The notes beneath the pieces are model-generated. The model did no database searches. It worked only from the letters and a program-made list of their open reading frames with translations, and was not told the DNA's origin. Source: G020354025 sp964621455 (GTDB lineage: Bacteria > Fidelibacterota > Marinisomatia > SCGC-AAA003-L08 > TS1B11). Taken from it: a DNA stretch of 25,365 bases. Positions 6,188 through 14,124 of the stretch are shown piece by piece. The stretch is from contig CAZULW010000032.1 of NCBI GenBank assembly GCA_964621455.1, positions 1-25,365 of the forward strand. The letters run 5' to 3'. Within the stretch, counting starts at the first letter, position 1, and each line of letters begins with the position of its first letter. A program made the position numbers and the translations under genes.

Positions 6188-6239
6188 TGTTGCGCCCGTA
6201 ACGCAAGAGTCACAGCCGCTGCGCAATTCAACCCTGTTC
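6177..6239 (+). promoter_or_regulatory. Predicted antiterminator of the aromatic attenuator
   Basis: The 5' arm (6177-6195) pairs with the 3' arm (6221-6239). GGAC (6177-6180) pairs with GTTC (6236-6239, one G-U), then T6235 bulges. GGGTTGA (6181-6187) pairs with TTCAACC region bases 6228-6234. After a small internal irregularity TTGCGC (6190-6195) pairs with GCGCAA (6221-6226). That gives roughly 17-18 pairs. The 3' arm includes bases 6230-6237, which are also the 5' arm of the terminator, so the two folds exclude each other. A ribosome at the leader stop codon (6185-6187) would cover the 5' arm. Competing small hairpins (ACGGG 6179-6183 with CCCGT 6195-6199; TTGCG 6190-6194 with CGCAA 6202-6206) could act as anti-antiterminators. 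Confidence 0.65.
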
Positions 6240-6259
6240 AAATCGGACGGGGTTTTTTT
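6230..6259 (+). terminator. Intrinsic terminator (attenuator) upstream of trpE
   Basis: AACCCTGT (6230-6237) pairs with ACGGGGTT (6247-6254), with one T-G wobble. The stem can extend by T6238-G6246 and C6239-G6245 to a 5-base loop. A run of seven T (6253-6259) follows. It lies 35 bases before the trpE start and no other coding region ends here, so termination makes sense only as regulation of the downstream operon. Confidence 0.75.
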
Positions 6260-6293
6260 CAGCCTGAAAGCAAACGAGACAGAACTGAACAAG

Positions 6294-7784
6294 ATGAACT
6301 TCGAACAGTTTCAAGCCCTGGCCCAGAACCACACTGCGGTGCCCGTTTACCGCAAGGTCCTGGCCGATCTTCTCACGCCAGTTTCCGCCTATATGCGCCT
6401 GGCCGGGCATTACAGCTCCGCCATGCTCCTGGAGTCCGTCGAAGGGGGAGCGTCAGCTGGCGGATTTGCCCGCTACTCCTATATCTGTCTCGACCCGCGC
6501 GCTACTATCTCCCATACCGCTGGCACTACTACGATTCAGCAGGGGCCGAAACGATGCAAGACCGGGACGCCCTTCCTCTCCCTGCTACGGGAAATGTTGA
6601 CCGAGTACGATATTCCCCACCTGGACGAAATCCCCGAATTCTGCGGCGGCTGGGTAGGATACATGGGGTACGAAACCGTCACCTGGCTGGAGCAGGTGCC
6701 GGTCCATCCCGCACAGGACGGAGATATCCCCGACGCCGTCTTCATGCTGTTCGAGACCGTCATAGCCTTCGACCACCTCAAGCAGGAGGTCATCGTGTGC
6801 CACACCCGAAGGGTAGACCGGAACCAACCCCTGCGGCCTCAATATGAAGCTGCCCTGGTGGTGGTGGACCAGGCAGGCGAGGCGCTGCACACCGATATTG
6901 ACTACCAGACACCAGCGGTGACAGGCACCAGCCGCCTGAAGCCCAACATGAGCCAGCAGCAGTTCATGACCGCCGTGGAACGGGCCAAGGACTATATCTT
7001 CGCCGGGGATGTCTTCCAGCTGGTCCTCAGCCAGTGCTTCCAGCGGACAACTCAGGTAGAGCCCTTCACCCTTTACCGGGCATTGCGAAACATCAACCCG
7101 TCCCCGTACATGTTCTTCCTCAATCTGGACGGCTTTGCTATTATTGGTGCCTCACCGGAGCTGCTGGTGAAAGTGGAGCAGGGCGCTATGGAGATACGAC
7201 CCATCGCCGGGACGCGCCCCCGGGGTAAGGACAGCGCAGAGGACGCCCGCCTGGCCGAGGACCTCCTGGCAGACGAGAAGGAGCGGGCGGAGCACCTCAT
7301 GCTGGTTGATCTGGGGCGCAACGACGTGGGACGGGTGTGCCGCCTCAAGTCGGTGTCGGTGAAGGAGTTCATGGTGGTGGAGTACTACAGCCACGTGATG
7401 CACATCGTCAGCGACGTCCGCGGCGTTCTGGCGGATGGCAGGGACATTTTCGACGCCCTGTTGGCCGGCTTTCCGGCAGGGACAATGACCGGCGCGCCCA
7501 AAATCCGGGCGATGGAGCTGATCCACGAGCTGGAACCCACCCGCCGGGGCATCTACGCGGGTGCCGTGGGCTACATCGACTTCCACGGCAACCTGAACAC
7601 CTGCGTCGCCATCCGCTTAATGCTCCTCAAGGACGGCGTGGTGAGTTTCCAAAGCGGGGCGGGGATCGTGGCCGACTCCGATCCGGAAAGGGAATACGAG
7701 GAGACGATAAGCAAGGCCGAGGCCGTCATGCAGGCCGTGGATTTCGCTGAGAGGGGCCTGCAACCGCGGGGAGATTCCGGATGA
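6294..7784 (+). CDS. trpE: Anthranilate synthase component I
   Basis: TrpE converts chorismate to anthranilate with ammonia delivered by TrpG. This is the first committed step to tryptophan and the first gene after the attenuator. The 496-residue product has the family length. LLES at residues 45-48 matches the tryptophan-binding feedback motif of bacterial TrpE, so the enzyme is probably Trp-sensitive. The C-terminal chorismate-binding domain shows PIAGTRPRG, LMLVDLGRNDVGRV, FPAGTMTGAPK and the GAVGYIDFHG segment. ATG 6294 has only a weak ribosome-binding site and lies 35 bases past the terminator T-run. The stop overlaps the trpG start (ATGA, 7781-7784). Confidence 0.97.
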   Translation: MNFEQFQALAQNHTAVPVYRKVLADLLTPVSAYMRLAGHYSSAMLLESVEGGASAGGFARYSYICLDPRATISHTAGTTTIQQGPKRCKTGTPFLSLLREMLTEYDIPHLDEIPEFCGGWVGYMGYETVTWLEQVPVHPAQDGDIPDAVFMLFETVIAFDHLKQEVIVCHTRRVDRNQPLRPQYEAALVVVDQAGEALHTDIDYQTPAVTGTSRLKPNMSQQQFMTAVERAKDYIFAGDVFQLVLSQCFQRTTQVEPFTLYRALRNINPSPYMFFLNLDGFAIIGASPELLVKVEQGAMEIRPIAGTRPRGKDSAEDARLAEDLLADEKERAEHLMLVDLGRNDVGRVCRLKSVSVKEFMVVEYYSHVMHIVSDVRGVLADGRDIFDALLAGFPAGTMTGAPKIRAMELIHELEPTRRGIYAGAVGYIDFHGNLNTCVAIRLMLLKDGVVSFQSGAGIVADSDPEREYEETISKAEAVMQAVDFAERGLQPRGDSG

Positions 7785-8350
7785 TCCTGGTGCTGGACAA
7801 CTACGATTCCTTCACCTACAACCTGGTGCAGTTCATCGGCGAGTTCACCGACGATGTGGAGGTCGTCCGCAACGATGTGCTATCCCTGGAGGAGCTGCGT
7901 GACAAGTCGCCGGAAAAGATCGTGATCTCTCCCGGTCCCGGCCGCCCGGAGAACGCCGGCCTGTCCATTGCGGTGGTGCGGGAGCTGGGGCCGACCGTGC
8001 CAATCCTGGGCGTTTGTTTGGGGCACCAGGCCGTGGCCGCCGCCTACGGAGGCAAAGTGGTCCAGGCCCCAGAAATCCTCCATGGCAAGCTCTCCGCCAT
8101 CAAGCATAACGGCGGCCGCCTCTTCAACGGCATCCCCTCGCCTCTCAGCGCAACGCGGTACCATTCCCTGGTAGTGGAGGAAGCCTCGCTGCCGCCGGAG
8201 CTGGTCGTCACGGCCCGGAGCGACACCGGCCTGGTGATGGGGATTGAGCACCGGTCCCATCCAGTGCTGGGGGTGCAGTTCCATCCCGAATCCATCCTCA
8301 CCGAGTATGGGCTGCAAATAATCGGAAACTACATCGTGAGGTTCCCATGA
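7781..8350 (+). CDS. trpG: Anthranilate synthase component II, glutamine amidotransferase
   Basis: TrpG hydrolyses glutamine and channels ammonia to TrpE. This 189-residue class I amidotransferase starts with the family signature MILVLDNYDSFTYNL. The catalytic triad is visible: Cys79 in GVCLGHQ, and His168 and Glu170 in QFHPES. PGPGRPENAG forms the oxyanion-loop region. It is a stand-alone subunit, not fused to TrpE or TrpD. A bifunctional role in folate synthesis (PabA) is possible, as in many bacteria with one such gene, but cannot be judged here. It overlaps trpE and trpD by 4 bases each. Confidence 0.96.
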   Translation: MILVLDNYDSFTYNLVQFIGEFTDDVEVVRNDVLSLEELRDKSPEKIVISPGPGRPENAGLSIAVVRELGPTVPILGVCLGHQAVAAAYGGKVVQAPEILHGKLSAIKHNGGRLFNGIPSPLSATRYHSLVVEEASLPPELVVTARSDTGLVMGIEHRSHPVLGVQFHPESILTEYGLQIIGNYIVRFP

Positions 8351-9366
8351 AAGCTATACTGAACGAGCTTCTGGGCCACCGGGACCTTTCCAGCGACGAG
8401 GCCCGCGAGATCATGGTTCGCATCATGTCGGGCGAGTTTAACGACGCCCAGATCGCCGCCTTCCTGGTAGCGCTCAGGGCTAAAGGTGAAACACCCTCTG
8501 AGATTGCCGGTTTCGCCCAGGCCATGCGTGAGAAAATGATCAAGGTGCCCGTTACGGTGGACGCTATTGACATGTGCGGCACGGGCGGAGACGCCAAGGG
8601 GACGTTTAATATTTCCACGGTGGCGTCCTTTGTAGTAGCAGGGGCGGGGGTCCCGGTGGCCAAGCACGGCAACCGCTCCATAACCAGCAGCTGCGGGTCG
8701 GCGGACGTGCTGGCGGCGCTGGGGGTGGACATTGACATGAAGCCTGACAAGGTGGCCAGGGCCGTTGGGCAGGTGGGGCTGGGCTTTATGTTCGCCCCGT
8801 CGCTGCACCCGGCCATGAAGTACGTCATGCCGGCGCGGAAGTCCCTGGGCATCCGCACCGTATTCAACATCCTGGGCCCGCTCTCCAATCCCGCCGGGGT
8901 CCAGCGGCAGCTGCTGGGCATCTTCGACGGCACCCTCACCGAAACTATGGCTGAGGTGCTCAAGAAGCTGGGCTCCAGGCAGGCCCTGCTGGTCTATGGG
9001 GAAGACGGCCTGGACGAACTCACCACTACCACGTCCTCCAAGATGAGCCACCTCTTTGAGACCGGGGTGGTGAAATCGTCCATCGTCAATCCCCGTAGTT
9101 TGGGCCTGCGCCAGGCATCCCTGGATGATCTCAAGGGAGGGACACCCGAGGAAAACGCTAAGATGGCTACCGATATTCTCCAGGGACAGCCCGGTCCCAA
9201 ACGGGATATAGTGGTGCTCAACGCCGCCGCCGGACTGATGGTAGGCGGTGTGGTGGACGACCTGCCGGCGGGGATCACCCTGGCTGAGGAGTCCATCGAC
9301 AGCGGGCGGGCTCTCAAAGTGTTGGAAAAACTGGCGGCCTTTCCCGAAGGGAGACATTCGTCCTAG
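8347..9366 (+). CDS. trpD: Anthranilate phosphoribosyltransferase
   Basis: TrpD transfers the phosphoribosyl group of PRPP to anthranilate. The 339-residue product has the class signature CGTGGDAKGTFNISTVASF (PRPP/Mg binding), followed by VAKHGNRSITSSCGSADVL, then RTVFNILGPLSNPA, all expected for the family. Its start overlaps the trpG stop (ATGA), and its TAG stop at 9364-9366 is followed immediately by the trpC ATG. Confidence 0.97.
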   Translation: MKAILNELLGHRDLSSDEAREIMVRIMSGEFNDAQIAAFLVALRAKGETPSEIAGFAQAMREKMIKVPVTVDAIDMCGTGGDAKGTFNISTVASFVVAGAGVPVAKHGNRSITSSCGSADVLAALGVDIDMKPDKVARAVGQVGLGFMFAPSLHPAMKYVMPARKSLGIRTVFNILGPLSNPAGVQRQLLGIFDGTLTETMAEVLKKLGSRQALLVYGEDGLDELTTTTSSKMSHLFETGVVKSSIVNPRSLGLRQASLDDLKGGTPEENAKMATDILQGQPGPKRDIVVLNAAAGLMVGGVVDDLPAGITLAEESIDSGRALKVLEKLAAFPEGRHSS

Positions 9367-10158
9367 ATGTCCATACTGGATGAAATCTTAGCCCACAAGG
9401 CTGAGGAGGTTCGCCGCCGCCAGGACCATTTGCCGGTGGAGGCATTTCCTCCCAGACCTGGTGGTGTGCGCGACTTTATCGGGGCGTTGGGCCAGCCTGG
9501 ACTGCAGGTCATCGCCGAGGTGAAACGGAAGTCCCCGTCGCAAGGGAATATCCGCCTGGACCTGGACCACGCCGACCTGGCCCGGACATACGAGCAGGCC
9601 GGTGCGGTGGCTATTTCCCTCCTCACCGATGAAAAGTACTTCGGCGGCAGCCTGGATCACCTGGCAGCGATACGCCTCTCTGTGGACCTGCCCGTACTGC
9701 GCAAAGACTTTATCATCAGCGAGTACCAGGTGCACGAGTCCTACAACGCCGGTGCCGACGCCATCCTGCTGATCGCCGACGCTTTGTCGGAAGGTCGTCT
9801 GGAACAGCTCTACCGGTTGGCGGACTCCCTGGGACTCCACGTCCTGGTGGAAGGCTACAGCGACGAAGCCCTGGCGCGCATACGGCAACTGGCGCCACGG
9901 ATAGCGGGTATCAACTCCCGCGACCTCACTACCATGGAGGTGGACCTGGAGGCCATGCTCAAACGGCGGCAGCTGCTGCCGGAAGGAGCCCTCTACGTGG
10001 CCGAGTCGGGGATCACCTGTTCGGCTGACCTGGTCCGGGTGGGGCGGGCAGGCTTCGACGCCGCCCTCATCGGTACCGCCCTCCTGGCTGAAGGCAATCC
10101 GGGAGAGACCCTGCGCCGCTTCCTGGCGGGCATCACCCCGGTGGAGGCTGAGGGATGA
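9367..10158 (+). CDS. trpC: Indole-3-glycerol-phosphate synthase
   Basis: TrpC closes the indole ring by decarboxylating cyclisation of CdRP. The 263-residue TIM barrel shows the family motifs AEVKRKSPSQG, LLTDEKYFGGS, VLRKDFIISEYQV (with the catalytic Lys), GINSRDLTT and VAESGI. It is a single-domain enzyme, not fused to TrpF as in E. coli. It begins directly after the trpD stop and overlaps trpF by 4 bases. Confidence 0.97.
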   Translation: MSILDEILAHKAEEVRRRQDHLPVEAFPPRPGGVRDFIGALGQPGLQVIAEVKRKSPSQGNIRLDLDHADLARTYEQAGAVAISLLTDEKYFGGSLDHLAAIRLSVDLPVLRKDFIISEYQVHESYNAGADAILLIADALSEGRLEQLYRLADSLGLHVLVEGYSDEALARIRQLAPRIAGINSRDLTTMEVDLEAMLKRRQLLPEGALYVAESGITCSADLVRVGRAGFDAALIGTALLAEGNPGETLRRFLAGITPVEAEG

Positions 10159-10790
10159 TCCCCGTCAAGATTTGCGGTATCACCAGGAGAGAGGACGCCG
10201 ACCTGGCGGTCAAGCTCGGTGCGGCGGCGCTGGGATTTATCTTTTATCCCCTCAGCCCACGATACGTCGCACCAAGCCAGGCCAGGACCATCGCAGACAC
10301 GGTTCGCAGCCACACCCGCCTGGTGGGGGTATTCGTAAACGCGCTGCCAAAGGAGATCAACGCTATCGTGGATGAGGTTGGCCTGGATCTGGTCCAGCTC
10401 AGCGGTGATGAGCCTCCGGAGGTCTGCCGGGGCGTGACCGTACCCGTGATCAAGACCTTTCACGTGGGGGTTGATTTCGACCTGGCCGCCGCACAATCCT
10501 ACGACGTCCATGCCTTCCTGCTGGATACCCACCAGGCGGGCAGCTACGGCGGCACCGGCCGGTCCTTTGATTGGTTCCTGGTGAATCGGGATGCCTTCGC
10601 CAGGCCCCTGATCCTCTCCGGGGGATTGACCCCTGAAAACATACTGGAGGGCATTGAGGCCATCCGCCCCCACGCCGTGGACGTCAACAGCGGCGTAGAG
10701 GCCAGCCCCGGCGTGAAAGACCGGGCCAGGATGGAGCGCCTGTTTGTCATTCTACAAAACACCGAAGCAAGTGATGAGCAGGTCTTCTAA
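10155..10790 (+). CDS. trpF: Phosphoribosylanthranilate isomerase
   Basis: TrpF isomerises PRA to CdRP. The 211-residue barrel has the signature VKICGITRREDA with the catalytic Cys in its first strand, GFIFYPLSPRYV, VFVNA, LILSGGLTPENI and a phosphate-binding segment VDVNSGVEASPGVKD. Family members usually read DxSSGVE; Asn replaces the first Ser here. The order trpC-trpF-trpB-trpA is the ancestral-type arrangement. It overlaps trpB by about 17 bases. Confidence 0.96.
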   Translation: MIPVKICGITRREDADLAVKLGAAALGFIFYPLSPRYVAPSQARTIADTVRSHTRLVGVFVNALPKEINAIVDEVGLDLVQLSGDEPPEVCRGVTVPVIKTFHVGVDFDLAAAQSYDVHAFLLDTHQAGSYGGTGRSFDWFLVNRDAFARPLILSGGLTPENILEGIEAIRPHAVDVNSGVEASPGVKDRARMERLFVILQNTEASDEQVF

Positions 10791-11994
10791 AATCAAACTG
10801 CCAGACTACGTACAGCCCGACAGCCGGGGGCGCTTCGGAGAATTCGGCGGCCGGTACGTGCCGGAGACCCTCCTCCCGGCCCTCCAGGAGCTGGAGCGGG
10901 CCTACCAGGCATCAAAAGAGGACCGGTACTTCCAGGACGAACTCGACCGCCTCTTACGGGAGTACGCCGGGCGGCCGACGCCCCTCTACCATGCGCAGAG
11001 GATCAGTGAGGAACTGGGCGCTAACCTCTATTTGAAACGGGAAGACCTGGCCCATACCGGCGCCCACAAGATCAACAACACCCTGGGTCAGATTCTGCTG
11101 GCCCGGCGCATGGGCAAGACCCGCATCATCGCTGAGACGGGGGCCGGTCAGCACGGGGTGGCCACGGCTACGGTGGCGGCCTGCTTCGGCCTGACGTGTG
11201 TGGTGTACATGGGTGAGGAGGACATGCGCCGCCAGCGACTAAACGTCTTCTGCATGGAGCTGCTCGGCGCGGAAGTGCAGCCCGTATCCTCCGGCACCCG
11301 GACCCTGAAAGACGCTACCAATGAGGCCCTCCGCGATTGGGTCGCCAGCGTTGAGAATACCCACTACCTCCTGGGATCGGCGGTGGGCCCCCATCCTTAC
11401 CCGATGCTGGTGCGGGATTTCCAGTCGGTGATCGGTCGGGAGACCAGGGAGCAGTTCGCACGGCAGGTGGGTGGCTTACCGGACCTGCTGGTGGCCTGCG
11501 TGGGGGGCGGCAGCAATGCCATCGGCCTGTTCCATCCCTTCCTGGACGGCCCGGTGCGCATGGTGGGCGTGGAAGCCGCCGGACGGGGGCTGGACTCAGG
11601 AGCCCACGCCGCCACCCTGAGCAAGGGTACCACGGGAGTGCTCCACGGCTCGGCCAGTTACCTCCTGCAGACCGGTGACGGGCAGGTCCAGCTGCCCCAT
11701 TCCATCAGTGCCGGCCTCGACTACCCCGGCGTGGGGCCGGAACACAGCTACCTTAAAGAACAGGGCCGGGTGACCTACCTGACCGCCACCGATAAGGAGG
11801 CCCTGGCAGCCTTTCAATGGCTGGCGGAGAAGGAAGGGATAATCCCCGCCCTGGAACCGGCCCACGCCCTGGCCGCCCTGCACCAGGGCAAGGTCGACCT
11901 CCCTGCCGGCTCCAACGTGGTCCTGTGCCTGTCCGGGCGGGGAGACAAGGATGTGCAGACGGTGGCCGAGACCCTGGGGAGGGACCTGTCATGA
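10774..11994 (+). CDS. trpB: Tryptophan synthase beta chain
   Basis: TrpB makes L-tryptophan from indole and serine with pyridoxal phosphate. Numbered from ATG 10774, the 406-residue protein has the PLP lysine in HTGAHKINN (K99) and the phosphate-binding GGGSNAIG loop; GRFGEFGGRYVPETL near the N-terminus is the TrpB1 signature. A TTG at 10744 would add 10 residues. The ATG at 10774 fits the usual N-terminus better. It overlaps trpF by 17 bases and trpA by 4, as expected for subunits made in equal amounts. Confidence 0.97.
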   Translation: MSRSSKIKLPDYVQPDSRGRFGEFGGRYVPETLLPALQELERAYQASKEDRYFQDELDRLLREYAGRPTPLYHAQRISEELGANLYLKREDLAHTGAHKINNTLGQILLARRMGKTRIIAETGAGQHGVATATVAACFGLTCVVYMGEEDMRRQRLNVFCMELLGAEVQPVSSGTRTLKDATNEALRDWVASVENTHYLLGSAVGPHPYPMLVRDFQSVIGRETREQFARQVGGLPDLLVACVGGGSNAIGLFHPFLDGPVRMVGVEAAGRGLDSGAHAATLSKGTTGVLHGSASYLLQTGDGQVQLPHSISAGLDYPGVGPEHSYLKEQGRVTYLTATDKEALAAFQWLAEKEGIIPALEPAHALAALHQGKVDLPAGSNVVLCLSGRGDKDVQTVAETLGRDLS

Positions 11995-12800
11995 GGCGTA
12001 TCGCCCGGCTCTTCCGTTCCCCCGGCAAAAAACTGGTGCCCTTCTTCACCGCCGGGTTTCCCTGCCTGGAGAACACCATTCCCCTGGTGCTGGCGGCCGA
12101 GAAAGCCGGCGCCCACATGGTTGAGCTTGGTATGCCTTTCTCCGACCCCCTTGCCGACGGCCCCGTTATCCAGCAGACCAGCCAGGCGGCCCTGGCCAAC
12201 GGCGTCACCGTAGCCTGGATCCTGGAAACAGTGGCCCAAATCCGGGAACGCTCCCAGGTCCCCATTGTTCTCATGGGCTACATCAATCCCCTGCTGAATA
12301 TGGGCCTTGAGGTCTTCCTGGCCCAGGCCCGGGAAGCCGGGGTCGACGGGCTGATCATCCCCGACCTGCCGCCCGAAGAAGGGGCCTCATTCTTCGAGCA
12401 GGCCCGTTCCATAGGCCTCAGCACCATCTACCTGGTGGCCCCCAACACCTCCGACGACCGTATTGAGCAGCTGGGGCGGGAGGCGGAGGACCTGCTGTAC
12501 GCCGTGTCCATCCTGGGCGTCACGGGATCAACCCTGGCGGGGCGGGAGAATCTGGACCGCTACCTGGATCGGGTGCGCGATATGTCGAAAGTGCCATTTG
12601 TGGTCGGTTTCGGCATATCAACCCCCGACGATGTCCGCCGGGCTGCGATCAAGGCCGACGGCGTGGTGGTGGGCAGCGCCCTGCTGGCTCGCCTGCAAAA
12701 GGCCAGCGACCCGGTGGCCGAAGCGGCAGAATATCTGCAAACTCTGGCGGCGGCCCTGCACGCCGGTGACAAGGGGTCAGAAAAAGGAGACAGCATATGA
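11991..12800 (+). CDS. trpA: Tryptophan synthase alpha chain
   Basis: TrpA cleaves indole-3-glycerol phosphate and passes indole to TrpB. The 269-residue barrel begins at ATG 11991, which overlaps the trpB stop (ATGA). The frame is open farther upstream, but that part is antiparallel trpB sequence in a shifted frame. Catalytic residues equivalent to E49 and D60 are E45 and D56 in MVELGMPFSDPLADGP. PDLPPEE, SILGVTGS and VGFGIS are also present. It is the last trp gene; its stop overlaps the dehydratase start by 4 bases. Confidence 0.96.
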   Translation: MRRIARLFRSPGKKLVPFFTAGFPCLENTIPLVLAAEKAGAHMVELGMPFSDPLADGPVIQQTSQAALANGVTVAWILETVAQIRERSQVPIVLMGYINPLLNMGLEVFLAQAREAGVDGLIIPDLPPEEGASFFEQARSIGLSTIYLVAPNTSDDRIEQLGREAEDLLYAVSILGVTGSTLAGRENLDRYLDRVRDMSKVPFVVGFGISTPDDVRRAAIKADGVVVGSALLARLQKASDPVAEAAEYLQTLAAALHAGDKGSEKGDSI

Positions 12801-13387
12801 GTAACCCGACCCAAATCCGGGTAGGGATACAGGGCGCTCAAGGGAGCTTCAGCGAAGAGGCGGCCCTGGAGTTCTGTGACCGGCACGGCATCAGCGACTA
12901 CGAGATGGTCTATCTGATCACTTCGGCCAGGTTACTCCAGGCCGTAGACGACGGCGAGGTCAACTTCGGCGTAATGGCTATGGAGAACGCCCAGGGGGGC
13001 GTGGTGATTGAGAGTGTGGAGGCCCTGGCCCGGTACCGGTGTCACATCGTGGAGATGTTTCACACCCAGGTGGAGCAGTGCCTGCTGGGCCGGCCCGGCC
13101 TGCCGTTGGGGGATATTAGCGAAGTTCATTCCCACCCCCAGGCCCTGGGACAATGCCGCGACTACCTGGCGGACCACTTCTGGACCCGCCCCCTGATCGA
13201 CGAGGACGACACCGCCCACGCCGCCGAGCGCCTGGCCAATGGTGAACTCCCCCCTACGGCGGCGGTCATCGGCAGCCGGAAGTGCGGCGAGCTGTACGAC
13301 CTGGAAATCCTCGCCGAGGGTATCCAGGACCTGAAAAACAACCTGACTCTGTTTCTAGGAGTAAGCAAATGGCAACCGGAGACATAA
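12797..13387 (+). CDS. Prephenate dehydratase-like protein, no ACT domain, catalytic TRF changed to TLF
   Basis: This 196-residue protein is the periplasmic-binding-like catalytic domain of prephenate dehydratase (PheA), which makes phenylpyruvate. IQGAQGSFSEEAA (11-23), VHSHPQALGQC (110-120) and AAVIGS (155-160) match the family. Three things are odd. The ACT regulatory domain is absent, so Phe feedback is unlikely. The catalytic TRF motif reads TLF (184-186; CTG at 13349-13351). The usual EN(S/T)xxG segment reads ENAQGG. There is no chorismate mutase domain. It sits between trpA and tyrA, so the Phe branch is the natural role. Arogenate dehydratase or an altered reaction are alternatives. 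It overlaps tyrA by 19 bases. Confidence 0.75.
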   Translation: MSNPTQIRVGIQGAQGSFSEEAALEFCDRHGISDYEMVYLITSARLLQAVDDGEVNFGVMAMENAQGGVVIESVEALARYRCHIVEMFHTQVEQCLLGRPGLPLGDISEVHSHPQALGQCRDYLADHFWTRPLIDEDDTAHAAERLANGELPPTAAVIGSRKCGELYDLEILAEGIQDLKNNLTLFLGVSKWQPET

Positions 13388-14124
13388 ACGCGACTGTAGG
13401 CATCATCGGGTTTGGCCGTTTCGGACCGGTCCTGACCCGGCTGCTCACCCCCGGTCATAAAGTGCTGGCTTACGATATCACCGATATTACCGAGCGGGCG
13501 AGGGCGGTTGGTGCCAGGCCGGCTGAGTGGGAAGCGGTGGCGGCGGCCCCCACCATCTTTCTGGCCGTGCCCATTCGCAGCTTAAAGGAAGTGGTGGCCA
13601 GGCTGGTGCCCGAGGTAAAGCCCGGCACCACGATATTCGATGTCTGCTCGGTGAAGGTCTACCCGGCCACGATCATGAAAGAGTACTTCCCGCCGGAGAT
13701 CACCACCATTGCCTCTCATCCCCTTTTCGGGCCCGACTCCAGCCAGCATGGTTTCAAGGATCTGCCAATGGTGATACATCCAGTATCCCCACGCACCGAC
13801 CGGTTCGACCAATGGGCCCGATACTTCCGGGACCAGGGGCTTCACGTCCTGGAAATGACACCGGAGGAACACGACCGCCTGGCCGCCCGGAGCCAGGGGA
13901 TCACCCATTTTATGGGCCGGGTGCTAGCCGAATTCGGCCTCAAATCCACACCCATAGACACGGAGGGCTTCCGGGACCTACAATTGGTGGTGGAACAGAC
14001 CTGCCACGACAGCTTTGATCTTTTCCACGACCTGGAGAACTTCAATCCCTACACCATGGAAATGGTCGACGCTCTGGTTAAGGCCGTTGAACAGGTGAAA
14101 CAATCAATCTTGCGGAGGAAATAG
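13369..14124 (+). CDS. tyrA: Prephenate/arogenate dehydrogenase (TyrA), similar in motif layout to arogenate dehydrogenases
   Basis: TyrA oxidatively decarboxylates prephenate or arogenate towards tyrosine. ATG 13369 is preceded by AGGAG with 7-base spacing, so upstream in-frame codons are not used. The 251-residue protein has a Rossmann motif GFGRFG (14-19), and an Asp at 36 (AYD) that favours NAD+. Candidate catalytic histidines are in ASHPLFGPDS (H117) and QGITHFMGRV (H180). The C-terminal PIDTEGF...LVVEQTCHDSFDLF segment resembles plant-type arogenate dehydrogenase more than E. coli TyrA. There is no chorismate mutase or ACT domain. It is joined to the DAHP synthase gene without a gap. 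Confidence 0.88.
   Translation: MATGDINATVGIIGFGRFGPVLTRLLTPGHKVLAYDITDITERARAVGARPAEWEAVAAAPTIFLAVPIRSLKEVVARLVPEVKPGTTIFDVCSVKVYPATIMKEYFPPEITTIASHPLFGPDSSQHGFKDLPMVIHPVSPRTDRFDQWARYFRDQGLHVLEMTPEEHDRLAARSQGITHFMGRVLAEFGLKSTPIDTEGFRDLQLVVEQTCHDSFDLFHDLENFNPYTMEMVDALVKAVEQVKQSILRRK

Noticed and set aside
5814..6293. T-box riboswitch or tryptophan-binding (TRAP) site as the trp control element
   Set aside because: I see no T-box AGGGTGGNACCGCG-like sequence and no run of spaced GAG/TAG triplets. The leader peptide plus competing stems explains the region better.
8329..9357. 342-codon minus-strand frame antisense to trpD
   Set aside because: It is a shadow of the trpD coding sequence with no ribosome-binding site and no recognisable domain. 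Similar shadows lie opposite aroA (15492-16295) and aroB (19178-20164).
11817..11990. Upstream extension of the trpA frame
   Set aside because: It overlaps the 3' end of trpB in another frame and encodes a Gly/Pro/Arg-rich segment absent from TrpA. The ATGA start at 11991 fits the family.
13282..13368. Upstream extension of the tyrA frame
   Set aside because: It runs through the dehydratase gene in another frame. AGGAG before ATG 13369 and the immediate Rossmann motif set the true start.
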